64,000 nt of DNA from Opitutus sp. (lineage in GTDB: Bacteria; Verrucomicrobiota; Verrucomicrobiia; Opitutales; Opitutaceae): positions 1,054,001 through 1,118,000 of the forward strand of contig JACEUQ010000001.1 in the NCBI GenBank assembly GCA_024998815.1, in the 5' to 3' direction. Shown in pieces: positions 16,749 through 26,495 of the stretch. The notes below the pieces were generated by a model. The model was given only the letters and a program-made list of their open reading frames with translations, did not search any database and was not told the origin of the DNA. The stretch's first letter is position 1, and each line of letters begins with the position of its first letter. Made by a program: the position numbers and the translations under genes.

Positions 16749-18695
16749 ATGTCTGCCCAATCCCAAACCCAATCCGCCGGCCACGCTGGCCACGCCGCCG
16801 CTCCCGTGGAGAAGCGTTCCTGGCTACTCACCCGTCCCACTGCCAAGACCGGTATCATCAGCTGGTTAACCACCGTGGACCACAAGAAGATCGGCCTGCT
16901 CTACGGCATGTCCGCGCTGTTTTTTTTCCTGGTCGGAGGGTTCGAGGCGCTGCTAATCCGCCTGCAACTCGCGGTGCCCAACAACACCCTCATCTCGCAC
17001 CAGCTCTACAACGAGCTGTTCACGATGCATGCCACCACCATGATCTTCCTGGCGGTCATGCCCCTGTCGGCGGCGTTTTTCAACTACATGATGCCACTGC
17101 AGATCGGTGCCCGCGACGTCGCCTTCCCGCGGCTCAACGGCTTCGCCTTCTGGGTGTTTTTGGTCGGGGCCATCGTCCTGAACATCGGCTGGTTTGTTAA
17201 ATCCGGAGCACCCGACGCAGGCTGGTTCGGGTACGCACCACTCACCTCGACTGCCTACTCCAACCAGTTCGCCAAAGACATGTCCACCGACCTGTGGGTC
17301 ATGGGCCTGCAAATCTTGGGTGTTTCCTCTGTGGTCGGCTCACTCAACTTCATTGTGACCATCATCAACATGCGCGCGCCCGGCATGACCATGATGCGCC
17401 TTCCGGTGTTCACCTGGATGACGTTGATCACCGCCTTCCTCATCATCCTGTCGTTCCCCGCCATAACCATCGCTCTCGTCGAGTTGATGATGGACCGCTC
17501 GTTCGGCACCAGTTTCTTTGACGTTTCCAACGGCGGTTTACCGATCCTGTGGCAGCACTTGTTCTGGATCTTCGGTCATCCTGAGGTGTACATCTTAATT
17601 CTTCCCGCGATGGGCATCGTTTCGGAAATTCTCCCAACCTTCGCGCGTAAGCCGCTCTTCGGCTACCCGATCATCGTGTTCTCGGGTGCCACCATCGGGT
17701 TCCTTGGTTTCGGCGTATGGTCGCACCACATGTTCACCACCGGCATGGGTACGGTTGCAACTGCCGCCTTCTCGTTGCTAACGATGGCGATTGCGGTTCC
17801 CACGGGTGTTAAAATGTTCAACTGGATCGGCACCCTCTGGGGTGGCACGCTGCGCATGACGACTCCAATGATGTTCGCACTCGGATTCTTGTGGATGTTC
17901 ATGATGGGCGGCTTCTCCGGCGTGATGCACTCTGCCGCACCGGCGGATGCCCAACAGCAGGACAGTTACTTCGTGGTGGCCCACTTCCATTACGTGCTAA
18001 TCGGCGGCTCTGTTTTCGCCCTTTTGGCAGGTATCCAGTACTGGTTCCCCCTGATCTTCGGCCGCAAAGTTTCGGAAGCCTGGGGCAAGACGTCGTTCTG
18101 GGTCATTTTCGCGGGCTTTAACATCACGTTCTTCCCGATGCATTTTCTGGGTTTGAACGGCATGCCCCGCCGCACTGCGGTTTACGACGGCAACATGGGC
18201 TGGAATGAGGCAAACATGATAGCTACCATCGGCGCGTTGATCCTCGGTGTTGGCGTGGCAATCTACTTCTGCGTAATGGTTTATACCTATTTTAAGGGTG
18301 AAAAAACCACCCACGACGAGTGGGGTGCGCGCACTTTGGAGTGGACCGTGCCGAGCACGCCCCCGCCCGAGCACAACTTCGATGTTATCCCAACTGTTCA
18401 TGCCCGCGACGCCTTCTGGTATGAGAAAACCCACGTTGAGCAGACCGCCAAGGACAAGGCTGCGAGCGCTCTGGCTGAGCAATCCCACGGCGGCATCCAC
18501 ATGCCCAGCCAATCCTGGTTTCCGCTGGTGGCCGCTATCGGCCTGTTGATTGGAGCAATCTTCTTTGTTAACCACATCATGATCGGTGCCATCGCCGGCG
18601 GCGTTGTGATGTTCCTCGGTGTTTACCTCTGGGCCGCAGAAGGCCCAGGCGGTTACCACATCCACCTCGACGACAAAAACTCGAAGAAACACTGA
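16749..18695 (+). CDS. ctaD: Cytochrome c oxidase subunit I
   Basis: Catalytic subunit, 648 residues, twelve or more membrane helices. Heme a ligand His94 (FTMHATTMIFL); the CuB and cross-link site is GHPEVYILILP with His277 and Tyr281; further CuB ligands are in WSHHMFTTGMG; heme a/a3 ligands are in VVAHFHYVLIGG. The glutamate of GHPEVY is present, as in family A oxidases. A C-terminal extension of about 100 residues ends with two extra hydrophobic segments, as in caa3-type enzymes. The start is preceded by CGCCGCCACC, no Shine-Dalgarno sequence. Confidence 0.97.
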   Translation: MSAQSQTQSAGHAGHAAAPVEKRSWLLTRPTAKTGIISWLTTVDHKKIGLLYGMSALFFFLVGGFEALLIRLQLAVPNNTLISHQLYNELFTMHATTMIFLAVMPLSAAFFNYMMPLQIGARDVAFPRLNGFAFWVFLVGAIVLNIGWFVKSGAPDAGWFGYAPLTSTAYSNQFAKDMSTDLWVMGLQILGVSSVVGSLNFIVTIINMRAPGMTMMRLPVFTWMTLITAFLIILSFPAITIALVELMMDRSFGTSFFDVSNGGLPILWQHLFWIFGHPEVYILILPAMGIVSEILPTFARKPLFGYPIIVFSGATIGFLGFGVWSHHMFTTGMGTVATAAFSLLTMAIAVPTGVKMFNWIGTLWGGTLRMTTPMMFALGFLWMFMMGGFSGVMHSAAPADAQQQDSYFVVAHFHYVLIGGSVFALLAGIQYWFPLIFGRKVSEAWGKTSFWVIFAGFNITFFPMHFLGLNGMPRRTAVYDGNMGWNEANMIATIGALILGVGVAIYFCVMVYTYFKGEKTTHDEWGARTLEWTVPSTPPPEHNFDVIPTVHARDAFWYEKTHVEQTAKDKAASALAEQSHGGIHMPSQSWFPLVAAIGLLIGAIFFVNHIMIGAIAGGVVMFLGVYLWAAEGPGGYHIHLDDKNSKKH

Positions 18696-18785
18696 TCCTC
18701 CCCAAGGCTGGTATCTGTATAGTGGCATTATATTAACGCCCTAAATGGAAACCAGCCCGACAACTTTATTTCACTTTTTTAGCCA

Positions 18786-19634
18786 ATGAGCACACACGCG
18801 GCCGCCGGGGCCATTGATCACCACCACGACCACACCACCACGACCGGCATTCCCAACAAGAAGCTGTTCATGTGGGCGTTTCTCGCATCGGACTGTATGT
18901 TTTTCGGCGCGCTCATTTCGACGCACCTGATTTACCGTCTTCACCCTACACCCAACCAGCCCGACATTCTAGGCCTGTTCTCCCTTGAACTGACGTCGTT
19001 CTCGACGTTCATCCTGCTCATGTCGTCGCTGCTGATGGCGTTGGCGGTTAACACCTGCCAAAAAGGCAAAGTCGGCGCTACCCGTAAGATGCTGCTCGGC
19101 ACCATCGTCTTCGGCCTGATCTTCCTAGCCTGCCAAGTCTACGAATTCAGTCACTTCGTGCATGCGAAAGGCCTCACGCTCAACAGCAGCATGTTTGGCT
19201 CCACCTTCTATACCTTAACTGGTACCCACGGCTGCCACGTAGCCATTGGTGTATTATGGCTGGTGCTCATGTATATTCGCACGTTCAAACCGGCTGACGG
19301 CAGCCCGTGGATTCTCAAGTCCGTCATTCACCTGCTTGTTTTCGCTGTCGTGACGGTCGCTTCAATCAAAGCGCTGTTGGGCGGCGTTCACGCGATCCAA
19401 GACCATGGTGCCACCGCCGAGGCCTTCTCGACTCTGCTGCACCACGAACTGCCAGCACTCATTGCCACCGCAGTGGGTTTGATTGCACTGGTTGTATTGG
19501 CTCGCCCTAGCAAAGCAGTCGAATTTGGCGAGGCCAATGCGGTCGATGTGGAGTCCATGGGGCTTTACTGGCATTTTGTTGATATCGTTTGGATCGTGAT
19601 CTTCACCGTCGTATACTTGCTCGAATACCTTTGA
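18786..19634 (+). CDS. ctaE: Cytochrome c oxidase subunit III
   Basis: 282 residues, seven membrane helices, with the subunit III pattern FMWAFLASDCMFFGALISTH, an EFSHFVHAKGLTLNSSMFGS segment, FYTLTGTHGCHVAIGVLWL and the closing LYWHFVDIVWIVIFTVVYLLEY. The N-terminus has a histidine-rich patch (DHHHDHTTT). The soluble loop (AIQDHGATAEAFSTLLHHEL) between later helices is longer than usual. It sits between subunits I and IV in the operon; 90 bases separate it from ctaD. Confidence 0.93.
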   Translation: MSTHAAAGAIDHHHDHTTTTGIPNKKLFMWAFLASDCMFFGALISTHLIYRLHPTPNQPDILGLFSLELTSFSTFILLMSSLLMALAVNTCQKGKVGATRKMLLGTIVFGLIFLACQVYEFSHFVHAKGLTLNSSMFGSTFYTLTGTHGCHVAIGVLWLVLMYIRTFKPADGSPWILKSVIHLLVFAVVTVASIKALLGGVHAIQDHGATAEAFSTLLHHELPALIATAVGLIALVVLARPSKAVEFGEANAVDVESMGLYWHFVDIVWIVIFTVVYLLEYL

Positions 19635-19645
19635 TTAATTTGCCC

Positions 19646-20020
19646 ATGAGCGCCCCCATCCAATCCTCCGTTTCGGCTGACCACGGTCATACCGAGAGCA
19701 GCAAGTTTCATATTTTTGTTCAGCTTGCCATGATTCTCGCCGTTATCACCGGTGTGGAGATCGTGTTGATCTACCTGCCACTGGTTAAATGGTTGATTGT
19801 CAGCAGCCTTGTCATCCTCTCGGTGGTGAAGTTCATGCTGGTGATCTTCGTCTTCATGCACCTGAAATGGGACAAACTTTTCTGCACGATCCTGTTCTTT
19901 ATTGGGTTGATACTTGCCGCCGGCACAGTAGCGGCTCTGATGGCTATTTTTTCAGCAACAGACAGCGTTCCGCTAAAAGCCTTAGAAATCTACGCAGAGA
20001 AAGCGCAGGCCGCAAAATAA
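19646..20020 (+). CDS. ctaF: Cytochrome c oxidase subunit IV (prokaryotic type)
   Basis: 124 residues from the ATG of MSAPIQSSVSADHGH; the longer open frame overlaps ctaE and is not needed. Three membrane helices: FVQLAMILAVITGVEIVLIY, WLIVSSLVILSVVKFMLVIF (followed by VFMHLKWD) and FCTILFFIGLILAAGTVAAL. The KFMLVIFVFMHLKWD motif is characteristic of the small subunit IV of bacterial caa3 and quinol oxidases. Last gene of the operon; a strong terminator follows 18 bases past the stop. Confidence 0.9.
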   Translation: MSAPIQSSVSADHGHTESSKFHIFVQLAMILAVITGVEIVLIYLPLVKWLIVSSLVILSVVKFMLVIFVFMHLKWDKLFCTILFFIGLILAAGTVAALMAIFSATDSVPLKALEIYAEKAQAAK

Positions 20021-20037
20021 GCGGTGCAGACGACAAT

Positions 20038-20070
20038 AAAAAGGCGGCTCCATTGAGAGCCGCCTTTTTT
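20038..20070 (+). terminator. Intrinsic terminator of the oxidase operon
   Basis: Stem AAAAGGCGGCTC with GAGCCGCCTTTT around CATTGA, ending in six T. Confidence 0.95.
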
Positions 20071-20152
20071 ATACCCACCAATAAAGGAATGCATGGCTTG
20101 ATACCATGTTCTACGTTGCCAACACAATTTAATCACTAATCATCCCTTCATC

Positions 20153-22363
20153 ATGAATCAAAACATCAAAGGCATCCTCAAATACTACATACAGCCGACT
20201 GTATTATGTATTGGGCTGGCCTACGCACTCGGCTCCACCCCGTGGATTCAAAGACTGGACTATGTACCACTCGATCTCATCACCCAATATCGGGTGCGCT
20301 ATCAAAAACCAGCTGACCCAAGGGTAGTGACTATTGGTATTGATGATGGCAGTATCGAATATAACGGCCGCTGGCCTTGGGACCGTACCGTACATGCCAA
20401 GTTTTCGGAAAGTATCTCATTTGGTAAACCGGCCTGCGTATCATGGGATATTTTATTTCCTGAAAAATCCAAAAACGAAAAAGACGACACAGCATTTCAA
20501 GAGGCCGCCGCTAAACTCAATGGGAGAATGGTATTCAGTGCCTACCATGAAGACGTAGATCCGCGCCAGGACCCACTGATTGAAGCCTCCAATCAACCGA
20601 TACTTCGAATCGAGGGCGATTTAACCCAACTGCCGAGTGCGGGGTTTGCCATGCGCCCGATCACTAAACTGCAATCGGTGGGGTTAACCGCGTTTGCCGA
20701 CACCCCTCCCAGTGCGGACGGAGTACGCCGTCACGTGCCAATGTTGCAAAACATAAACGGCCGAATTCAGCCCAGTTTATCCCTGCAAACCTTAATGGTT
20801 TATGGCCAGCTCGAGCCCAGTCAGGTACGCGTAGTTTTGGGGGAGGCCATTTATCTGGAAGGCACGTCATTTCGCCGGAAAATCCCAATTGATAAAGCAG
20901 GGCGTTATTTAATTAATTACCGCTTTGCGTTCGAGGGTGCCCAAGATGCCGAAACCATTTTGGGGTATTCAGCGATAACCTATGGCTACCATCAACAATA
21001 TCAGCAAAACGACCCACAGGAAGGACTGCCTTCGGTCAAAGACAAGATCCTGCTTGTGGGGCAGATTGCGACAGGATTAAGCGACATGGGATTAACCCCT
21101 TACGGGGCTGAAACTCCTCTCGTCCTAGTGCATGCCAACGCAATCGATAATATTCTCAACGAGGACTACTCGACCTATATAGCTAACTGGAAAGTGCTAA
21201 TTGCAACTTTGGCCGTTGGGTTAAGCGGCATGATTTTATTCAGTAAAAAATCACTCAAGCGAAAGGCTGTTTTTGCCTTGGGTGTGCCGACGATCTACCT
21301 TGGGATCGGTTTCTTTTGCTGGACCTTTTGGAGCATCTGGCTCCCCCTGATTTGGCCACTGGTTGGCTTTGGTAGTTTGCAGGTTTTTATGATTGTGCGA
21401 CAATTAATTAATGAACAACGCGCCGCACAACGCATCAAAGGCATGTTCGGTACCTATGTATCACCGGAACTCGTCAATCGAATGATCAACTCAGGTCAAT
21501 CACCTGAACTGGGTGGCCACCAGGAAGAAATCACCGCCTACTTCTCAGATATTCAGGGATTCTCCGGTTTTTCCGAAAAACTTTCGCCAGCCCAACTCGT
21601 GGTATTAATGAATGAATACCTCAGCGCCTGTACTAATATTATTCAAGAAGAAGGCGGTACGTTGGATAAATACATCGGTGATGCAGTAGTCGCCATGTTT
21701 GGCGCCCCCCTACCGCTTCCTGACCATGCCCTGCGCGCCTGCGTTGCCAGCCAGCGCATCCATATTAAGCTGCTTGAGCTTCGAGAAATATGGAAATCTC
21801 ACGGGCACACCTGGCCCCAAATCGTGCTAGAGATGCAATCGCGTATCGGACTCAATAGCGGGCCTGTAATCGTTGGCAATATGGGCAGCACCACGCGTTT
21901 CAACTACACGATGATGGGTGATAATGTGAACCTCGCGGCCCGTATGGAGTCCGGCGCTAAAAGTTGGGGTGTTTATTCAATGTGCACGGATGCCACCAAA
22001 AATGCCTGTGAAGAACATGGAGGCGACCGGGTCGTTTTCCGCGCTCTTGGCAGAATCGTGGTCAAGGGCCGCTCCACCGCAGTGCCCATTTTTGAAATCG
22101 TAGGTCTCAAGGAAGCCGTCTCCGAGACTACGCGGCAATGCCTGCGTATCTTTGAGCAAGCTTTGGCGCTACACTACAAACGTGATTGGGATGGTTCGCT
22201 GGCGCTGTTGCGACAAAGCGCGTCACTGGAGCCCAATCAACCTGGTGTTACTGCGGGCGTCACCAGTAACCCATCGCTTATCTATATTGATATCGTTCAA
22301 CGGTACCAAGTTTCACCGCCGCCTGCGGACTGGGACGGAGAATACGTGATGTCGGTTAAATAA
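20153..22363 (+). CDS. CHASE2-domain adenylate/guanylate cyclase
   Basis: 736 residues. An N-terminal membrane anchor and extracytoplasmic CHASE2 sensor (VVTIGIDDGSIEYNGRWPWD, ACVSWDILFPE) are followed by three membrane helices (about 345-425) and a class III nucleotide cyclase domain. The two metal-binding aspartates are Asp466 (AYFSDIQGFSGFS) and Asp510 (DKYIGDAVVAMFGAP); the MGDNVNLAARMES motif follows. Likely makes cAMP in response to an unknown periplasmic signal; purine specificity is not certain. Base composition is more AT-rich than neighbours. Monocistronic, with its own terminator. Confidence 0.92.
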   Translation: MNQNIKGILKYYIQPTVLCIGLAYALGSTPWIQRLDYVPLDLITQYRVRYQKPADPRVVTIGIDDGSIEYNGRWPWDRTVHAKFSESISFGKPACVSWDILFPEKSKNEKDDTAFQEAAAKLNGRMVFSAYHEDVDPRQDPLIEASNQPILRIEGDLTQLPSAGFAMRPITKLQSVGLTAFADTPPSADGVRRHVPMLQNINGRIQPSLSLQTLMVYGQLEPSQVRVVLGEAIYLEGTSFRRKIPIDKAGRYLINYRFAFEGAQDAETILGYSAITYGYHQQYQQNDPQEGLPSVKDKILLVGQIATGLSDMGLTPYGAETPLVLVHANAIDNILNEDYSTYIANWKVLIATLAVGLSGMILFSKKSLKRKAVFALGVPTIYLGIGFFCWTFWSIWLPLIWPLVGFGSLQVFMIVRQLINEQRAAQRIKGMFGTYVSPELVNRMINSGQSPELGGHQEEITAYFSDIQGFSGFSEKLSPAQLVVLMNEYLSACTNIIQEEGGTLDKYIGDAVVAMFGAPLPLPDHALRACVASQRIHIKLLELREIWKSHGHTWPQIVLEMQSRIGLNSGPVIVGNMGSTTRFNYTMMGDNVNLAARMESGAKSWGVYSMCTDATKNACEEHGGDRVVFRALGRIVVKGRSTAVPIFEIVGLKEAVSETTRQCLRIFEQALALHYKRDWDGSLALLRQSASLEPNQPGVTAGVTSNPSLIYIDIVQRYQVSPPPADWDGEYVMSVK

Positions 22364-22383
22364 GGGTACCAAAATCAACATAT

Positions 22384-22423
22384 AAAAAATCCGTGGCTGA
22401 AATGAGTTCAGTCACGGATTTTT
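22384..22423 (+). terminator. Intrinsic terminator of the cyclase gene
   Basis: AAAAATCCGTG and CACGGATTTTT pair with the inner CTGAA/TTCAG around a tetraloop, 20 bases past the stop. A-tract and T-tract on both sides could serve either strand. Confidence 0.88.
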
Positions 22424-22520
22424 GATGTTTTGACATGACGACACACAGGAGTCTCAAAAAAATTCCCTAAAAAGAGCATATAAGCGAACGGCAGGGTGAT
22501 TAGCCCACCATTCTAATTAG

Positions 22521-24325
22521 AGCCTGTCCCGAAAGCATAAAAACCTAGCAGTGAACTATTAGCATAAGTTTAATGATGCCTAAAGAGGGGTAATTCCCTG
22601 GTTTTGGTCAAAAAAAAGCCGCTATAATCGGCCATGAAGTCAAAACCCGTATCCGCCACCTCGGCCATTGCCCTGCAACGCTGGTTGCGTCCGGCGCTAA
22701 CGCCAGTCGGTGCCAATAAAGATTACGCCGAGTTTCGCCAGCAATTGGAAGGACTCGACGCGTTGTTGCGTGGCAGCCACTTGGAGACGATGGCGATGGA
22801 CTTTGCCAAGGCGGGGGCAGGCCAAGCCAGTGTCGCACAACTACGCCAGCGTATGGAGTTTGCGCTCAAAGCGTTACGCTTTGAAGTGTTGCGGGTGCAT
22901 TTGGGCAACATATCCTTTCGCGAGCTTTCCCGTAGCATTGCCTCAAGTGATTTACTGGCGGATTTTTGCGGTGTTCGCACGCTTGAGGGAATCAAGGGGG
23001 CGTCCAAAAGTGTGCTGGAGCGGGCCTCGAAGTTTTTCACCGCCGAACAGGTGCGCTGGATGGGGCAAGTGTTGGTGGAGATGTGCGGCGAGAAGGATCG
23101 CGCCACTGAACTCGGGTTGAGCGCGCCGCTGGACATGGATGTTTGCCTCATCGACGGCACGTGCTTGGAGACCAACATCCACTTCCCGGTGGACTGGGTG
23201 CTGTTGCGTGATGTGTCCAAGACTTTGCTCAAGGCCATGATTTTAATCCGCCGCGCTGGACTGCTCCACCGTATGCCTGAAGAGCCGGAGTGCTTTGCCA
23301 AGCAGATGAACAAGTTGTGCATGTCAATGACCCACGCAGGCCGCCGCAACGACGCCAAGCGCGCGCGTAAACAGATCCTGCGCAAGATGAAGACGCTGTT
23401 ACGCACGATCGGAGAACATGCCCGCCGCCACCGCGACCTGTTGGCGCAGAAGTATAGCCAAACCCATTACAGCCAACGCCAAACCAAGCGGATAACCACC
23501 CGCATCGACGCTATGCTCGGCCAACTGCCCGCCGTCATCAAGCAGGCCCACGAGCGCATCATCGGCGGACGCCCGGTGCCCAACGACCAAAAGATCCTCA
23601 GCGTGCATGAACTTGATGTGAACGTACTGGTTCGCGGCAAAGCAGGGAGCCAAGTCGAGTTTGGCAACTCGTTGCTGTTGAGCGAGGCGCTCTCCGGTTT
23701 AATCACCGACTGGCAACTCTACCAGGGCGCGGCTCCGGCAGAATGGTGCCAACTCGAGGAAAGCCTGGCGCGGCAGAACCGCTTTGACCTGAGTGCGCCG
23801 ATTAGCGCGGTCGGCACCGACCGCGGCTTCGCCACCAAAAAAACTTCCGCAATGCTCAAGCAACAAGACGTTTACGATGCGGTATGCCCGCGTGATCCGC
23901 ACGCGCTCAAGGAGCGTTTGAGCGAAAAACGCTTCGCCCAATTGCAGCGGCGCCGTTCGGCGACCGAAGCGCGCATTGCGATCCTCAAACAACGCCTCGG
24001 CGGACGCTTGCGCTGTAAAGGGTTTGCCAACCGCTACCGTTCGGTGGGTTGGAGTGTACTCGGTCACAACCTCTGGCTGGTGTCACGAATCCTTGCCGAG
24101 GAAATAACACTTCCGCTGGCCGCTTAATTCAATTTTCCGGCAAAAATGTGAATAACCCTGGGGCTCGCCCCGGCTTTGCCGTACCTTACTACCGCGCTTG
24201 GGGGCGGGAAAAATCGATTCGGGCCGCCGTTTAACGTCGCTGGGGTGATTCGTGCCACCTCGTTCGCCCGCAATCCCAATGGACCTCTGCGCACTTTTTA
24301 AAAATCCGGAAATTTGGGACAGGCT
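22521..24325 (+). mobile_element. DDE insertion sequence abutting the opgH stop codon
   Basis: About 1805 bases with inverted ends AGCCTGTCCC / GGGACAGGCT and an 8-base target duplication CTAATTAG (22513-22520 and 24326-24333). The right-hand copy contains the opgH stop codon. One transposase gene inside. Confidence 0.88.
22634..24127 (+). CDS. DDE transposase (ISNCY-like)
   Basis: 497 residues. The probable catalytic acidic residues lie in LDMDVCLIDGTCLETNIHFP, in ISAVGTDRGFATKKTSAML, and in the C-terminal RRSATEARIAILKQRLGGRL; a basic helical insert (KRARKQILRKMKTLL) separates the first two. The gene is intact and the element has clean ends and a target duplication, suggesting recent movement. 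Only distantly similar to the transposase at 7360-8943. Family assignment is tentative. Confidence 0.85.
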   Translation: MKSKPVSATSAIALQRWLRPALTPVGANKDYAEFRQQLEGLDALLRGSHLETMAMDFAKAGAGQASVAQLRQRMEFALKALRFEVLRVHLGNISFRELSRSIASSDLLADFCGVRTLEGIKGASKSVLERASKFFTAEQVRWMGQVLVEMCGEKDRATELGLSAPLDMDVCLIDGTCLETNIHFPVDWVLLRDVSKTLLKAMILIRRAGLLHRMPEEPECFAKQMNKLCMSMTHAGRRNDAKRARKQILRKMKTLLRTIGEHARRHRDLLAQKYSQTHYSQRQTKRITTRIDAMLGQLPAVIKQAHERIIGGRPVPNDQKILSVHELDVNVLVRGKAGSQVEFGNSLLLSEALSGLITDWQLYQGAAPAEWCQLEESLARQNRFDLSAPISAVGTDRGFATKKTSAMLKQQDVYDAVCPRDPHALKERLSEKRFAQLQRRRSATEARIAILKQRLGGRLRCKGFANRYRSVGWSVLGHNLWLVSRILAEEITLPLAA

Positions 24326-24329
24326 CTAA

Positions 24330-26489
24330 TTAGCGATAAAGTGCCGTTGTCGGAGTCAGTGTGAGCACGTTATATTGGCGGATTGCCAAGCGCCACCACT
24401 CTGCCAACGCAGAACTGGGCTGCTTCCACAATTCCTCGTGGAGAAGAATCATCGACTCCGCATCGAGCAAGAGGGCTAGTTTCTCTTTCGTTGTTAGCTG
24501 AGCGGGGCCTTCGCTCAATAAGCGCTGACGCAAAGTGACAAACCAATCCCGGGACTCCTCGCTTGGACGCCGCTGGCGCAACATAGCCACATGCACTGCA
24601 TTTACATACGGGTCTAGTACAGCCTGAAGAAGACCATAGTCGTTACGTAAAACCTCGATTGGGCGCATGTGCTTATAACATTCAACCAAGTTCTGGGTCA
24701 AGCGACTCAACTCATGGGGCGGCTGAGTTTCTTCCGGTGTGAGAAATACCCCCAACTTACGAGCTCTTTGTCCGAGGGAGTTTTTGCTCAGTATAATCGA
24801 AACTGGAATGGACAACACCAATCCTGCAAGCACGGGGCTCAGCCACCAGAAGAAGGCAGGCAGCAATATAAACGATGATACCCCCCAAACCAGTCCGAAT
24901 AAGGCTTGGCCACCGTGAGTGATAATTGCTTCTCGCCAGTCAGTACCATCTTCGGCCCCACGGCGTTGGGTGACCCACGAAACCCCCTGACCCAGCAAAA
25001 TTGAGAGCACAAATTTACTATTAAACATCATATGCACGGGGGCCAACAAGCCGGAGCAAATGATCTCCATCAATGCAGATAAAACCAACGCCCCCCGGCC
25101 GCCAAATTTAGCGGCATCCGAGGACTTTTGCATGACTGTCACCACACTAATGATCTTGGGAAGAAACAAGAGAAGCATGGTGAAAATGAAGAGTATAAAC
25201 GCTTCAGGGATTTCAAGAATATGGCCAAACACCCGCGTATAAGTCTCGAACGCGACCGCGCCCGTAACCGGGGAGAGCACCTGATTAAACACGTGTATGG
25301 TGCTAAACACGAGGAATAGAAGCCAAAGCGGACAGGAAACATAGGCCATCACACCCATCAAAAGATGAAACCGGTTGGCAGGCCGGAATCCACGAGCGGC
25401 AATTAACCAGGCGTGCTGAAGGTTTCCCTGGCACCAACGCCGATCACGTTTGGCACTATCAATCAGAGTGGGTGGGCCCTCTTCATAGGTGCCCTCAATG
25501 TCATGCGCTAGCCAAACCTGCCAACCCGCCTTGCGCATGAGTGCAGCCTCAACAAAGTCATGCGAAAGGATGCGACCGCCGAATGGCTCAGTGCCAGGCA
25601 GGTCGGGCAATGCGCAATGGTCAATGAAGGGTTGTACACGAATAATCGCGTTGTGCCCCCAATAATTGCCATCCTGCTGCTGCCAATAATTTAAGCCCGC
25701 CAAAAAAATCGGACTATAGAGTCGATTGGCGAACTGCTGCATACGCGCATAGAGCGACTCGCCGTAAGCTAGACGTGGGGCGGTTTGAATCAAACCAGCC
25801 TGCGGGTTTTTCTCCATCATAGCCACCAGTTTAACGATGGCCTCGCCGGTCATGATCGAGTCAGCATCAAGCACCAACATATAGCGGTAGCGCTTGCCCC
25901 AACGGCGAAGAAAATCAGCCACATTACCCGATTTTTTATTAATTTGATGACGGCGCTTACGGTAGAAAATCCGCCCGAAGCCATTCACCTGCTTACACAA
26001 TTCAACCCAAGCGATTTCCTCTTGGATCCATTGGTTGGGTTTATTGGAATCGCTAAGAATAAAAAAATCGAAGTGCTCGTTTTTTTTGGTCTCCTGCAAA
26101 GAGCGGTAAATGACGCGTAAACCTTCGAATACCCGACTGACGTCTTCATTGAATACCGGCATCACAATCGCCGTGCTGGCCAACGGCACATCCTCATGAT
26201 CCCAATCCACTGTACGCGTGATACACTGGCGATCCCCCCCACGATTGATCACATACAGGCCTAGCATTGCGGTGACAAAACCCACTGCAATCTGCGCGAA
26301 TAAAATCACGAACAGCACCAAGAGAACCCACTCGATGCCGTTTATCTTGTCATTACGCCACAACAGATCGGCCATGAACCAAGTGGCAATGCTGGTCAGC
26401 AACAGCACGGTTGAATAAAACCACGCCCTGCGTCTAGAAAGGCGCTTTTGACTGATGAATTGATGCAGAGTCGGAGACGGGGATTTCAT
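24330..26489 (-). CDS. opgH: Periplasmic glucan glucosyltransferase H
   Basis: Inner-membrane GT2-family enzyme that builds the beta-1,2-linked backbone of osmoregulated periplasmic glucans from UDP-glucose. 719 residues. GT2 motifs: DFFILSDSNKP, LVLDADSIMTGEA, HDFVEAALMRKAGW and RDRRWCQGNLQHAWL (Q/RxxRW type). Several membrane helices surround the catalytic domain. The E. coli protein has about 847 residues; the missing part is its N-terminal cytoplasmic extension. The small upstream gene may replace it (inference). Six bases separate it from that gene. An insertion sequence has landed on the stop codon without changing the protein. Confidence 0.93.
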   Translation of the reverse strand: MKSPSPTLHQFISQKRLSRRRAWFYSTVLLLTSIATWFMADLLWRNDKINGIEWVLLVLFVILFAQIAVGFVTAMLGLYVINRGGDRQCITRTVDWDHEDVPLASTAIVMPVFNEDVSRVFEGLRVIYRSLQETKKNEHFDFFILSDSNKPNQWIQEEIAWVELCKQVNGFGRIFYRKRRHQINKKSGNVADFLRRWGKRYRYMLVLDADSIMTGEAIVKLVAMMEKNPQAGLIQTAPRLAYGESLYARMQQFANRLYSPIFLAGLNYWQQQDGNYWGHNAIIRVQPFIDHCALPDLPGTEPFGGRILSHDFVEAALMRKAGWQVWLAHDIEGTYEEGPPTLIDSAKRDRRWCQGNLQHAWLIAARGFRPANRFHLLMGVMAYVSCPLWLLFLVFSTIHVFNQVLSPVTGAVAFETYTRVFGHILEIPEAFILFIFTMLLLFLPKIISVVTVMQKSSDAAKFGGRGALVLSALMEIICSGLLAPVHMMFNSKFVLSILLGQGVSWVTQRRGAEDGTDWREAIITHGGQALFGLVWGVSSFILLPAFFWWLSPVLAGLVLSIPVSIILSKNSLGQRARKLGVFLTPEETQPPHELSRLTQNLVECYKHMRPIEVLRNDYGLLQAVLDPYVNAVHVAMLRQRRPSEESRDWFVTLRQRLLSEGPAQLTTKEKLALLLDAESMILLHEELWKQPSSALAEWWRLAIRQYNVLTLTPTTALYR

Positions 26490-26495
26490 ACGCTT

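Noticed and set aside
16735-16751. CGCCGCCACCATG ahead of ctaD, resembling a eukaryotic start context
   Set aside because: Chance in a GC-rich leader; the gene is plainly bacterial.
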